Shown: positions 16,750 to 26,041 of the stretch, piece after piece
Numbering within the stretch: position 1 is the stretch's first letter
Layout of the letters: each line of letters opens with the position of its first letter
NCBI GenBank assembly: GCA_041391425.1
Contig: JAWKNZ010000022.1
Span: forward strand, 1-38,237
Reading direction: 5' to 3'
Length of the DNA stretch: 38,237 nt
DNA from: JAWKNZ01 sp041391425
Lineage (GTDB): Bacteria > Bdellovibrionota_B > Oligoflexia > Oligoflexales > JAWKNZ01
Translations under genes and position numbers: made by a program
The notes under the pieces: model-generated
What the model was told of the DNA's origin: nothing
The model's input: the letters and a program-made list of their open reading frames with translations, nothing else
The model's database searches: none

Positions 16750-17736
16750 TTGAATCAAGTATTATCACAAAGCGAAGTAGATGCACTTTTATCTGCGGTC
16801 TCTGATAATAGAGTAGATTCAGATAGCTCTAACAATAGCATGGACGACTCTGGCAGCGGCATTGTTCAGTACGACCTTGCAAATCAAGATAGAATTATCC
16901 GCGGCAGGATGCCAACATTAGATATTATCCATGATCGCTTCATTCGACTTTTCCGTGTTACTCTATCAAACCAACTAAGAAAAATGGCGAACTTAAGCGT
17001 AAACTCAACCGGTCCATTGAAATTTTCAGAATTTATGAATTCATTACCATTACCTTCTTGCTTAAATATTCTAAGACTAGACCCATTACGAGGCGCAGCC
17101 GTTATAGTCATTGAATCAAAACTACTATACGCTTTAGTTGATAGCTTCTTTGGTGGAAATGATTTGCCCTATACAAAAATTGAAGGCAAGGATTTTACAC
17201 AAATCGAAATAAAAATAGCACGCCGTGTCGTGCTTTCCGCCATCGACGACCTAGAAAAAGCATGGGAGCCAGTATATCCACTTAAAGTTGGTTATAGCAG
17301 AACCGAAATAAATCCCCAATTTGTTGCTGTAGTTCCACCTTCTGACGTAGTCATCGCCACCACATTTGATGTCGAATTAGAAAAAGTGTCCGGGACCATC
17401 AAAATCGTCGTGCCATATGCCACCCTAGAACCAATAAAATCAAAGCTTTCCGTAGGTTTTCAAAGCGAGCAGCTAGAAGTCGATTATATTTGGATTCATC
17501 GAATTAAAGAACAAATAATGAAAACGCATTCAAATATTCGCGTTGGTTTAGGTGAAGCTGACATAACTGTTCGAGATCTTCTTAGTCTTAATGTCGGTGA
17601 TATAATTCAATTAAATGCCGATGCGACGCAGCCCTTAGAGGTATCTGTTGAGGGAATATCTAAATTCCATTGCATACCCGGAGTTTTAAAAGGACAAAGA
17701 GCAGTAAAAATAACGGAATCATTAACTGATCAATAA
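16750..17736 (+). CDS. fliM: Flagellar motor switch protein FliM
   Basis: 328 residues from a TTG start supported by AAAGGAGCAAGCA just upstream. The N-terminus carries the CheY-binding peptide LSQSEVDALL (5-14). A Ser/Asp-rich linker leads to the middle CheC-like domain (RMPTLDIIHDRFIRLFR through FFGGNDLPYTKIEGKDFT) and the C-terminal SpoA domain (about 250-325, with VGDIIQLNADATQPLEV). FliM is the C-ring protein that binds phosphorylated CheY and transmits the direction switch. cheY lies downstream in the same block. Length is typical. Confidence 0.98.
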   Translation: MNQVLSQSEVDALLSAVSDNRVDSDSSNNSMDDSGSGIVQYDLANQDRIIRGRMPTLDIIHDRFIRLFRVTLSNQLRKMANLSVNSTGPLKFSEFMNSLPLPSCLNILRLDPLRGAAVIVIESKLLYALVDSFFGGNDLPYTKIEGKDFTQIEIKIARRVVLSAIDDLEKAWEPVYPLKVGYSRTEINPQFVAVVPPSDVVIATTFDVELEKVSGTIKIVVPYATLEPIKSKLSVGFQSEQLEVDYIWIHRIKEQIMKTHSNIRVGLGEADITVRDLLSLNVGDIIQLNADATQPLEVSVEGISKFHCIPGVLKGQRAVKITESLTDQ

Positions 17737-17747
17737 GAGGTGCGCAA

Positions 17748-18161
17748 ATGAGTGATGAAATGGGACCTGCTGATTTTGGATTAGATGCCGACTTCGATCA
17801 AGCGCTCGCAGAAGCGACAGGAGGTGACTCCGGTGGACAAGACGGTTCTGGCGATAGAAGTCAGACAGACAGCAATACTCCAATTGCAAGAACCGACTAT
17901 TCAAAATTAAAAATGATCCTTGATGTTCCTTTGAAAGTATCGGTGGAGCTAGGGCGAACAAAAATGCTTGTTAATGACTTATTACAGCTAGGTCAAGGCT
18001 CTGTCATAGAACTTGACAAGATTGCCGGCGAGCCAATGGAAATCATGATTAATGAAAAGCTCGTAGCCATGGGTGAAGTTGTAGTTGTAAACGAAAAATT
18101 TGGAGTCCGCCTCACTGATGTAGTATCTCAGTTTGGACTAAGCGATGTTGGCAATCTATAA
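17748..18161 (+). CDS. fliN: Flagellar motor switch protein FliN
   Basis: 137 residues. An acidic, Gly-rich N-terminal extension (1-55) precedes the SpoA domain: ILDVPLKVSVELGRTKMLV, LLQLGQGSVIELDKIAGEP and MGEVVVVNEKFGVRLTDVV. FliN forms the bottom of the C-ring and the docking site for the export apparatus. It starts 11 bases after fliM, with AAGAGG before the ATG, so the two are translated from one message. Confidence 0.98.
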   Translation: MSDEMGPADFGLDADFDQALAEATGGDSGGQDGSGDRSQTDSNTPIARTDYSKLKMILDVPLKVSVELGRTKMLVNDLLQLGQGSVIELDKIAGEPMEIMINEKLVAMGEVVVVNEKFGVRLTDVVSQFGLSDVGNL

Positions 18162-18253
18162 AAAGTTAATAGATTATGAAGACAAAATTATAATTAACTT
18201 AAGCTATAGAAGATTATAAACAATAGAAAATCTTATAATTTAAAGAGGATTTT

Positions 18254-19516
18254 GTGATAAAAATAATGTCTAACAATTATAAAAAACACCAATATCACAC
18301 GAAAATTTTATCGGTGATGATATTAGCATGTATTTTTCTACCATCAAAAATTTCTATTGCAGCAGCAAAAAAACTACCCAAATTAAAACCAATGATGACA
18401 ATGGGAAAAATAGATGGTGAATCCACAGATAAGATGAGTATCGTGACTGTAAGACTGGACAACAAGCCAGATTGGAAAGAAATCCCTTTAGAAGATCATG
18501 GGTCGTTCATGCAAATATTATTGCCAAATACGATCGTGCCAACGCCTGGAGAATTTTTCGAAGGAAATAGCCCTTATATTAAAAAAATTGCGGCTTTCCA
18601 AACAACTCCTTCAGAGGGCGCCATAAGATTGTTCTTAACAGAAGATGCAGCGACTGTAAAAAAAGTTACAAGTGTAGAAACACTTGATTCTCGCATTATC
18701 ATTACCACTGACCATTCTGAGCTTAAAAAATTATTAGCGAATAATAAAAATATCACAAAAAAAGAAATTCCAGCTACCAACACCATAAATCCTCAAAATC
18801 AAAAGAAAGACAAAGAACTATCCACAACAGGACTTCTTAAAAATTATGATAGTTTCAATTTCAAAGAAAAAATAATAGAAACAACAATCTTTATATTCCT
18901 AATGATATTTTTCTTAATAGCAACATTATCAATAAAGCCGCTTTTAAGAAAAAGACAAATAAAAATGCAAGGAGATTCATATGTATCAATGAATCTTCTT
19001 AGCAATTTAAATTTAGCTCCGAAGCAAAAATTATCCCTAGTTCAAGTCGGTGACGAGCAAATATTATTAGCAGTTTCTCCTGATTCAGTAAGCTTCATCA
19101 GCAGAGTGGGGGAAAAGAAAAATGAAGCTCCACAATTCTTGCGACCATCCTACAGCCGTCCACAGCAAATTGCTGACGTAAAGGATTCGACAATGGAAAG
19201 AAAGTCCCTTCCCAAGCCTCCGCATAGAAATCACAACACAGTACATGAAAAAACTAATCAACAGTCTAATAATAAAAAATCTAATAGAGAAAATTCGTTC
19301 AGTAAATTTTTACAAGAAGAAGAATTTACAACAAAGGATATAAATACGCAAATCCCATCAAAAAGGATAAACGTACAAATTTCTGATGACGGAATTAAAA
19401 ATAATTTAAAAACAACACGCACAAAAGATAAGTCCAAAACTAATCATCCCAAACCAGCGGTAGATGATGTTACTAGAATAATTAGAGAAAAGTTGAAAAA
19501 TCTTCCAAATATCTAG
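18254..19516 (+). CDS. fliO: FliO-like flagellar export protein with large periplasmic domain
   Basis: 420 residues from a GTG start, chosen because AAGAGG lies 6 bases before it; the in-frame ATG at 18266 is too far. Residues 17-37 form a signal or anchor segment. About 40-155 is a beta-rich domain (MSIVTVRLDNKPDWKEIPL, then IKKIAAFQTTPSEGAIRLFL) resembling AMIN domains. A membrane helix at about 206-228 is followed by the FliO core (MNLLSNLNLAPKQKLSLVQV, GDEQILLAVS). The tail is basic and low-complexity. FliO helps assemble the FliP5FliQ4FliR1 export gate. Position between fliN and fliP supports the name. Typical FliO is about 100-150 residues, so this one is extended at both ends. Confidence 0.82.
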   Translation: MIKIMSNNYKKHQYHTKILSVMILACIFLPSKISIAAAKKLPKLKPMMTMGKIDGESTDKMSIVTVRLDNKPDWKEIPLEDHGSFMQILLPNTIVPTPGEFFEGNSPYIKKIAAFQTTPSEGAIRLFLTEDAATVKKVTSVETLDSRIIITTDHSELKKLLANNKNITKKEIPATNTINPQNQKKDKELSTTGLLKNYDSFNFKEKIIETTIFIFLMIFFLIATLSIKPLLRKRQIKMQGDSYVSMNLLSNLNLAPKQKLSLVQVGDEQILLAVSPDSVSFISRVGEKKNEAPQFLRPSYSRPQQIADVKDSTMERKSLPKPPHRNHNTVHEKTNQQSNNKKSNRENSFSKFLQEEEFTTKDINTQIPSKRINVQISDDGIKNNLKTTRTKDKSKTNHPKPAVDDVTRIIREKLKNLPNI

Positions 19517-19547
19517 TAGGAAGAATAGACGGGATCATAGCAAAGCA

Positions 19548-20363
19548 ATGGTTAATTCAATTAAAATAGTAAACCAAAAAATTATCAATAAGATAGTATC
19601 TTGGATATTGATAACCATTATTTCTCTATTTTCTATATTTGTTTCTTTCAGCACATTGTCACAGCAAAGTATTGCGCAAGTAAAAGTCCCAACAGTAAAA
19701 GTAGATCTAGGTGAATCTGATAGCCCTGACTCTGTAATGCCAGCCTTAAAAATTGTAGCACTCTTAACCATTCTTACAATTGCCCCAGCAATAATATTAA
19801 TGATGACTTCATTCACACGTATCGTCATTGTATTGAGCTTCGTTCGACAAGCCTTAGGTACCCAATCAATGCCACCAAATCAGGTGATTATAGGCCTATC
19901 TCTCTTTTTAACAATGTTTACCATGCTACCCGTTTGGAATATCATAAATGAAAATGCTATTAACCCTTATGTAAATAAAGCAATTGGACAAGAGACAGCC
20001 TTTAGTGAAGCTGCCAAACCAATTCGAAAATTTATGCTTGCTGAAACAAGAGAAGATGATTTAGCGCTATTTATGAACATTGCAAAGCTTGACAAACCAA
20101 ACAATGAAAATGACTTACCCCTATCAGTATTAGTTCCATCTTTTATGATTAGTGAACTCAAAACCGCATTTCAAATGGGATTTTTAGTATATATACCATT
20201 TTTAATCATCGATATGGTTGTCTCATCTATACTAATGGCAATGGGGATGATGATGCTACCCCCTACTGTAGTTTCCATGCCGTTTAAATTGGTATTATTT
20301 GTACTTGTGGATGGATGGAGTTTAATCGTCGGCTCAATTGTCAAGAGTTTTAACGTATTCTAA
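19548..20363 (+). CDS. fliP: Flagellar export gate protein FliP
   Basis: 271 residues. A cleavable-type signal (about 12-44, ending QQSIAQ) is followed by the FliP signature FTRIVIVLSFVRQALGTQS and MPPNQVIIGLSLFLTMF, and by the C-terminal helices (FLIIDMVVSSILMAMGM, MSMPFKLVLFVLVDGW-like). It is the main ring subunit of the export gate with FliQ and FliR. It starts 31 bases after fliO. The ribosome site before ATG 19548 is weak, which suggests coupling to fliO translation. Confidence 0.97.
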   Translation: MVNSIKIVNQKIINKIVSWILITIISLFSIFVSFSTLSQQSIAQVKVPTVKVDLGESDSPDSVMPALKIVALLTILTIAPAIILMMTSFTRIVIVLSFVRQALGTQSMPPNQVIIGLSLFLTMFTMLPVWNIINENAINPYVNKAIGQETAFSEAAKPIRKFMLAETREDDLALFMNIAKLDKPNNENDLPLSVLVPSFMISELKTAFQMGFLVYIPFLIIDMVVSSILMAMGMMMLPPTVVSMPFKLVLFVLVDGWSLIVGSIVKSFNVF

Positions 20364-20406
20364 CAATGTTTACGCTCAACTAGTTTACTTAAGGAGGGAT
20401 TTATTT

Positions 20407-20676
20407 ATGACTCCACAAACTGTAATAGATATCGGCACTGAAACAGTGATGGTGGCAATAAAAATTGCAGCTCCTGCTCTTCTAGCAACGATGGCCATGG
20501 GATTTTTAGTGTCAATATTTCAAGCTGCAACACAAATAAACGAGCAAACTCTATCTTTCATCCCTAAGGTTATTGCCATGACTGTCGCGTTAGTCATCGC
20601 TGGACCATGGATTTTGCAAACTATGATGTTTTTTACAACTACAATACTTAAAAGTTTACCTACAGTCACAAACTAG
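20407..20676 (+). CDS. fliQ: Flagellar export gate protein FliQ
   Basis: 89 residues with two membrane helices (about 15-40 and 52-76). Family segments are AMGFLVSIFQAATQINEQTL and FIPKVIAM. The frame is open further upstream to 20338, overlapping fliP, but AAGGAGG at 20391-20397 sits a correct distance before ATG 20407, and the length then matches the family. It is a small gate subunit stacked around FliP and FliR. Confidence 0.97.
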   Translation: MTPQTVIDIGTETVMVAIKIAAPALLATMAMGFLVSIFQAATQINEQTLSFIPKVIAMTVALVIAGPWILQTMMFFTTTILKSLPTVTN

Positions 20677-20697
20677 AAATATAACTGGAATTAACAA

Positions 20698-21483
20698 GTG
20701 ATACTGCAAATTACGCCAGAACTATATATTAAAGCGGCAATTTGCCTTTTACGTGTAGGAGCGATTATATTTGCTCTACCTCTTTACGGTGAAACATCAG
20801 TACCTTTAAAAGTTAAGCTTATGCTTTCAATAGCCATTAGCATATGCATATACGGGACCTTAGACCCACAATGGAACCCAAGATTTAATGAAGAAATATG
20901 GAGTTTAGCAGGAATTGTTCTAAAAGAAGTGTTCATTGGACTGACATTAGGATTCGTAGCACGGTTATTTTTTGAGGGAACGATTATGGCAGCTAGTTTA
21001 GTAGGATATCAAATGGGATTTGGTACAGCCAACTTACTAGTTCCTGATGCTCAAATTCAGGCTAGTAGCTTTACTGCTATGCATAGAATAATTGTAATTC
21101 TAATATTTTTTAGTCTCAATTTACACCATATATTCTTCCAAGCAATGGCAGAAAGTTTTGCCGTCATACCTGCAGGGGCAGCAATTCCCAATGTATCACT
21201 CGCCCATTTACTAATCGAAGGCACTGCCGCCATTTTTTCAATTGCATTAAAATTAGCGGCTCCCATCTTGGTTGCTCTACTTTTTACAATGGCCGCTCTT
21301 GGTTTAATCGCACGAACAGTCCCACAACTTAATGTATTTACAATGAGCTTTCCAATCAGTTTCTTTGTAGGATTATTCATATATATCGCAACTAGCCCTT
21401 ACTTAATCCAATGGTTAAAAACACATTTTTTAGAAAGCAGTAAATATCTTTATTTAGTTATCCAAGGACTAATGCCAACATAG
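20698..21483 (+). CDS. fliR: Flagellar export gate protein FliR
   Basis: 261 residues from a GTG start 21 bases after fliQ. Hydrophobic throughout, with about six membrane segments. Family features include the early RVGAIIFALPLYGETSVP, the central GFVARLFFEGTIMAASLVG, YQMGFGTANLLVPDAQIQAS and the late ARTVPQLNVFTMSFPI. It is the single FliR subunit closing the gate complex. The ribosome site is weak (CTGGA), so translation is probably coupled to fliQ. Confidence 0.97.
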   Translation: MILQITPELYIKAAICLLRVGAIIFALPLYGETSVPLKVKLMLSIAISICIYGTLDPQWNPRFNEEIWSLAGIVLKEVFIGLTLGFVARLFFEGTIMAASLVGYQMGFGTANLLVPDAQIQASSFTAMHRIIVILIFFSLNLHHIFFQAMAESFAVIPAGAAIPNVSLAHLLIEGTAAIFSIALKLAAPILVALLFTMAALGLIARTVPQLNVFTMSFPISFFVGLFIYIATSPYLIQWLKTHFLESSKYLYLVIQGLMPT

Positions 21484-21496
21484 AGGATGCAAAGTC

Positions 21497-22594
21497 TTGG
21501 CTCAAGAGAACGAAGATGGACAAGAAAAATCAGAAGACCCAACCGAGGAACGTCGGGAAGAGTTTCGCAAGAAGGGTGATATTGCTATTTCGAGAGAATT
21601 TACTTCCGTATTTATTCTTGCTGCATCAATTACGTTCATAGCTTTTATAGGACCAAAGTTATTTGATCAATTAAAGAAAATTCTTACTTATCAATTTGAA
21701 CTTATGCAAACAGCCAGGTTAACCCAAGATAATTTTATTGCCTATAGTTCACACTTATGGATGTCATTTTTAAAAATTATAATTCCGATTTTTTTACTAA
21801 CAACTGTAATAGCTGTATCAACAACTTTTTTACAAACTAGACTAAGCTTTTCTTGGAAAAGGCTTGAGCCAAATTTTCAAAAATTCAATATATTAAAAGG
21901 TTTGGCGAGAATGGTTAGTAGCCAATCTTTAATGGAATTAGCTAAAGGCATAAGCAAAATGATAGCTGTTTGTGCTATCGCATATTTGATATTAATTAGC
22001 GAATGGACAAAAGTTCCATCACTATTAAATCTCTCAATTATAGATGCTTGGTCATATTGGCTAGACATAACGAAGTCACTTTTCTGGGCTGTATCAGCAT
22101 TTCTAGTTTTAGTTGCTGCTTCCGATTATATCTACAATTTTGTTTCACTTGAAAACAAAATGAAAATGACAAAAAAAGAGGTCAAAGATGAGTACAAAAA
22201 AAGAGAAGTTGATCCAATGATCAAGGGAAGAATGAGAAGGATGGCAAGAGAAATACTTAGTCGAAAAATGGTTTCTGATACTAAAAATGCGACCGTGCTA
22301 ATAACAAATCCAACACATTATTCTATAGCTATTAAATACGAACTAGGCATGGAAGCTCCCATTGTCATCGCTAAAGGAATTGATTTCCTGGCACTTAAAA
22401 TGCGTGAAGTAGCAAAAAGTGAAGACATACCAATTGTAGAAAACAGACCATTAGCCAGAACCCTATATAAAACGACTGAAATTGGAGACCACATACCAGA
22501 AACACTTTATAAAGCCATTTCAGAAGTAATTAGATATGTATTTAAACTAAAAGGTATTCGAGTCAATCAAAAAAGCCAAGCCCAACCGGCTTAG
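21497..22594 (+). CDS. flhB: Flagellar export switch protein FlhB
   Basis: 365 residues from a TTG start 13 bases after fliR, with AGAGGA upstream. The N-terminus EDGQEKSEDPTEERREEFRK is typical. Four membrane segments lie at about 30-215. The cytoplasmic domain holds the autocleavage motif NPTH at 271-274 (N271-P272), followed by YSIAIKYE, and VENRPLARTLYKTTEIGDHI. Self-cleavage at NPTH changes substrate choice from rod and hook to filament proteins. The length matches the family. Confidence 0.98.
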   Translation: MAQENEDGQEKSEDPTEERREEFRKKGDIAISREFTSVFILAASITFIAFIGPKLFDQLKKILTYQFELMQTARLTQDNFIAYSSHLWMSFLKIIIPIFLLTTVIAVSTTFLQTRLSFSWKRLEPNFQKFNILKGLARMVSSQSLMELAKGISKMIAVCAIAYLILISEWTKVPSLLNLSIIDAWSYWLDITKSLFWAVSAFLVLVAASDYIYNFVSLENKMKMTKKEVKDEYKKREVDPMIKGRMRRMAREILSRKMVSDTKNATVLITNPTHYSIAIKYELGMEAPIVIAKGIDFLALKMREVAKSEDIPIVENRPLARTLYKTTEIGDHIPETLYKAISEVIRYVFKLKGIRVNQKSQAQPA

Positions 22595-22660
22595 TTTAAC
22601 AGACTATAAAGAACTGTATTTAAAAAAGATTTAAAATTAAAATACAATGGAATTGCATTA

Positions 22661-24757
22661 ATGCCTACAAACGACAATCAAAAATCTACTTTCTTAAAAG
22701 CATTTGCAACGCCAGACATTCAATTAGCAATTGGATTAATCGCTATTATTTTTATGATGATTATCCCACTGCATCCAATCATACTAGATGCATTACTTGC
22801 AGTTTCTATTACCCTAGGATTCCTAATACTCTTAGTGTCTATCTATGTTACCGAGCCATTACATTTTTCAACTTTTCCCACATTACTATTAATTGCTACA
22901 TTATTTAGGCTAGGCCTAAATGTCGCGACAACTCGTAGCATTCTCCTAGACGGGGGGACAGGCAATGTCAGCAATATCGTAAAATCATTTGGAAATTTTG
23001 TAGTCGGCGGCAACTATTTCGTTGGCTTCGTCATATTTGCTATTTTAGTGATTATAAATTTTGTCGTCATAACGAAAGGTGCTGGCCGGGTTGCCGAAGT
23101 AGGCGCAAGGTTTACCTTGGATGCAATGCCAGGTAAGCAAATGTCAATCGATGCCGACATGAATGCTGGTATTATCGATAGAGAAGAAGCAAAACATCGC
23201 CGACAGAAAATCGAGCAAGAAGCTGATTTTTACGGCGCAATGGATGGAGCGTCCAAATTTGTTCGCGGCGATGCAATCGCTGGAATTATTATCACCTCAA
23301 TCAACATCATAGTTGGTCTTTTAGTTGGCGTACTACAACATAATATGAATTTCTCTCAATCAGCAGAAATTTTTACCTTACTTACAGTTGGTGATGGGTT
23401 AGTTTCTCAAATACCAGCTTTAATCATCTCGGTCGCTGCAGGTATTGTGGTAACAAGAGCTAATGGAGATGGAGCTTTATCTAATGAACTATCTGGACAA
23501 ATTCTTCTTCATCCTAAGGCCATCTATATTTGTTCAGTCCTTCTCGCTTTAATAGCTTTAATACCTGGATTGCCGTTTATTCCATTTCTTCTTCTTTCTA
23601 TCGGATGCTGGTTTTTAGGTAATTTCGCAAAGAAAGAAACCCTAAGGATACAACAAGAAAAGATCGATGCAAATAATAAAGAAACCAATGCGACTACCAT
23701 TGATCCAGACTCAATTGAATCCTTGCTACAAATTGATACATTGGCTCTAGAAGTAGGGGTTGGGCTTATACCATTAGTAGACGCTCAACAGGATGGGGAA
23801 GTTTTAGAGAGAATCGTGTCAACTAGAAAGCAATTCGCTCAAGACATGGGAATAATAGTACCTATGATTATGGTGCGGGATAACATCCAATTAAAACCAG
23901 GTGAATACCAAATTCTTTTAAAAGGCAACCCCATCGCCAATGGGACCTTAATGGCAGACTATCTCCTTGCCATGGCACCTGATGATATAACTGACCCCAT
24001 TGACGGAGTCTCTACCAAAGAACCTGCATATGGTCTAGATGCTGTATGGATAAAAAAATCACAAAAGGACGAAGCCAGTTTTCGCGGCTATACGGTTGTC
24101 AACTGCGCGACAGTAATAGTAACTCATTTAACCAAAGTGGTGCAGGAAAATGCGGCAGCCTTAATAGGAAGGCAAGAAGTCCAAAATTTAGTAGATGGCA
24201 TCAAAGATCAATACCCTAAAGTGATTGAAGAAGCTATTGGTAACACCAGTACAAATATAAACCTCGGAACAGTAGTGAAAATTCTACAAAATTTGTTAAA
24301 TGAAGGGGTATCAATTAAAGATCTGTTAACAATTTTGGAGACAATAGCTGATCACTGCAAAAACATCACAAATCCTGATGCTCTTACTCGATATGTTCGC
24401 ATTGCTCTAGGAAGAGGAATAGTAGGAAAATATTTATCGCATGAAAAATCCTTGGTGACAACCAGCCTCGATCGTGGCGTTGAAGATCTATTAATATCAG
24501 GACTACACCAACACGAAGACGGTTCAACATCACTTAACATCGATCCTGAAATCGCGCAGCGTTTACTTAACAATATAGCTGATACCATGAAAAGATTCGA
24601 TACTCGAGGCACGATACCGATCCTAATGTGCGGGTCACGCATAAGGTGGGATTTAAAGAAAATTGTTAATAGATTCATACCAGGGCTAACTGTATTAGCA
24701 TTTGATGAAATTCCATCTGACCTCAAAACAGAGAATATTGGAATTGTAACTATATAA
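22661..24757 (+). CDS. flhA: Flagellar export protein FlhA
   Basis: 698 residues, the usual length. The N-terminal half has about eight membrane helices. The FHIPEP-family loop RVAEVGARFTLDAMPGKQMS followed by IDADMNAGIIDREEAK is at about 142-180. The C-terminal half (from about 350) is the cytosolic nonameric ring domain that receives chaperone-substrate complexes. It follows flhB by 66 bases. The ribosome site before ATG 22661 is weak; a 4-codon frame (22647-22661) overlaps its start but has no ribosome site either. Confidence 0.98.
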   Translation: MPTNDNQKSTFLKAFATPDIQLAIGLIAIIFMMIIPLHPIILDALLAVSITLGFLILLVSIYVTEPLHFSTFPTLLLIATLFRLGLNVATTRSILLDGGTGNVSNIVKSFGNFVVGGNYFVGFVIFAILVIINFVVITKGAGRVAEVGARFTLDAMPGKQMSIDADMNAGIIDREEAKHRRQKIEQEADFYGAMDGASKFVRGDAIAGIIITSINIIVGLLVGVLQHNMNFSQSAEIFTLLTVGDGLVSQIPALIISVAAGIVVTRANGDGALSNELSGQILLHPKAIYICSVLLALIALIPGLPFIPFLLLSIGCWFLGNFAKKETLRIQQEKIDANNKETNATTIDPDSIESLLQIDTLALEVGVGLIPLVDAQQDGEVLERIVSTRKQFAQDMGIIVPMIMVRDNIQLKPGEYQILLKGNPIANGTLMADYLLAMAPDDITDPIDGVSTKEPAYGLDAVWIKKSQKDEASFRGYTVVNCATVIVTHLTKVVQENAAALIGRQEVQNLVDGIKDQYPKVIEEAIGNTSTNINLGTVVKILQNLLNEGVSIKDLLTILETIADHCKNITNPDALTRYVRIALGRGIVGKYLSHEKSLVTTSLDRGVEDLLISGLHQHEDGSTSLNIDPEIAQRLLNNIADTMKRFDTRGTIPILMCGSRIRWDLKKIVNRFIPGLTVLAFDEIPSDLKTENIGIVTI

Positions 24758-24788
24758 ACGAAAGACATAATTAAAAGGATATAATTCT

Positions 24789-25978
24789 ATGATTGTAAAG
24801 ACATTTGAAGGATCATCGATTAGAGATGCTATCGCTGCAGTCAAAAAAGAATTCGGTCACGATGCTGTCATTCTTACAACCAACGAAAAACAGATAGATG
24901 AAAATGGCCTTAGAGTCTTTGAAGTGAAAGCGGCAGCTCCAGAGAAAAAACTAGTAAGGCCTGGAGGACGATCAACGGACATAACAGAATCATTCAATGA
25001 TTCTCGAGTTAAAACTATGATGCATAAATTAGAAAAAATAGAAGGTCGACTTTTAAAGCAATCAGAAGTTGTCGCAACAAAAACAGGCATCCAAAATATC
25101 GAAGGTGGTATTCAGGAGCTAAAATTTTTAATCTTAGATGCTTTAAAAGAAAAGAAGGTTCTAGCATTGAGGGATTACCAGATTATCTTATTCCCATTGA
25201 AAGAAAATTGAGAATTAATGGACTGGGAGAAGCACATATAGCTAAGCTCATCAACCATTTAAACCAAATCCCAAAACCAGATGAGCCAACATTAGCATCC
25301 TTTGAGGGTATCGACGACTATTATAATGCACAAGCAATTAAATGGATGATAAAAAAAATTCATATTGAACCCCGCTGGACTTTACTCGAAGGTTCAAACT
25401 CAATTCATGCATTTGTAGGGCCATGTGGTAGCGGTAAAACTGCAACCATTTGCAAAATAGCAGCTCATTATAAACGGGAAGAAAAGTGCAAGGTCCTACT
25501 AATATCGTATGATAATAGTAGACTAGCAGCACAAGAACAACTACGTGTCTACGCCAAAGTTCTTGGATCACCTTTTGTATCAATTAATGAAGCTAGTGAG
25601 TTAGAAGGAGTGCTGCTAGAACATCGCGAATGTGATCTTATATTAATAGACACTGCTGGCCGATATCCAAAGCATGACAATCAAATATCTGATCTAAAAG
25701 ATCTATCCAAATCAAACCTTCCTATAGATTTTCATATGGTACTTTCAGTAACGGAAAAAGAAGAGCATTCAAATCGAGCTATAAGAGGCTTTTCACCAAT
25801 CGGACTACAGTCAATCATATTTAGCAAATTAGACGAAAGCTGGACATTTGGAGAAATTTTTAATCTTAGTCAAAAGTGGTCACTACCACTCAGCTTTTTT
25901 ACAACCGGGCAGAAAGTTCCTGATGACATCGAAAGAGCTTGTAGAGAAAGAGTTATCGAAAGAATTTTCGGACTTTAA
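24789..25978 (+). CDS. flhF: Flagellar placement GTPase FlhF, split by a -1 frame change
   Basis: Two overlapping frames make one FlhF. Frame one (24789-25211, ATG after AAAAGGAT) gives the N-terminal B domain, MIVKTFEGSSIRDAIAAVKK and then FGHDAVILTTN. Frame two (open well before 25208) gives LPDYLIPIERKLRINGL and the SRP-type GTPase with G1 GPCGSGKTATICK, DTAGR (G3) and SKLDE (G4). Frame two reads family-like sequence (GSSIEGLPDYLIPIERK) upstream of its only possible start, the TTG at 25208, so the join must lie near 25145-25160. A -1 slip at T TTA AAA (25142-25148) gives about 396 residues, the normal FlhF size. FlhF sets the pole for flagellum assembly. The motifs are intact, so this does not look decayed. 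Confidence 0.85.
25142..25148 (+). promoter_or_regulatory. Candidate -1 ribosomal slippery heptamer in flhF
   Basis: T TTA AAA in the upstream frame matches X XXY YYZ exactly, and slipping to TTT AAA continues directly into the GTPase frame. AGGAG at 25114-25118 is about 23 bases upstream, further than the roughly 10 bases of the dnaX stimulator, and I see no convincing downstream hairpin. The A-rich surroundings (AAAAGAAAAGAAGG) also make a one-base sequence error plausible. Confidence 0.4.
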
Positions 25979-26041
25979 AGAAAAAATGGGCTTATTTTTT
26001 TATTTTATAGTTAGTTACACTAATTTTTATAAGAGGTCTCA

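Noticed and set aside
20338..20406. Longer N-terminus of fliQ overlapping fliP
   Set aside because: AAGGAGG at 20391-20397 fits ATG 20407, and the family length matches without the extension.
22647..22661. Four-codon frame ATG GAA TTG CAT TAA overlapping the flhA start
   Set aside because: No ribosome site before it; very short frames are expected by chance.
25208..25978. A separate gene for a stand-alone SRP-type GTPase starting at TTG 25208
   Set aside because: The frame reads family-like sequence upstream of the TTG, so the natural product starts earlier; the TTG has no ribosome site of its own.
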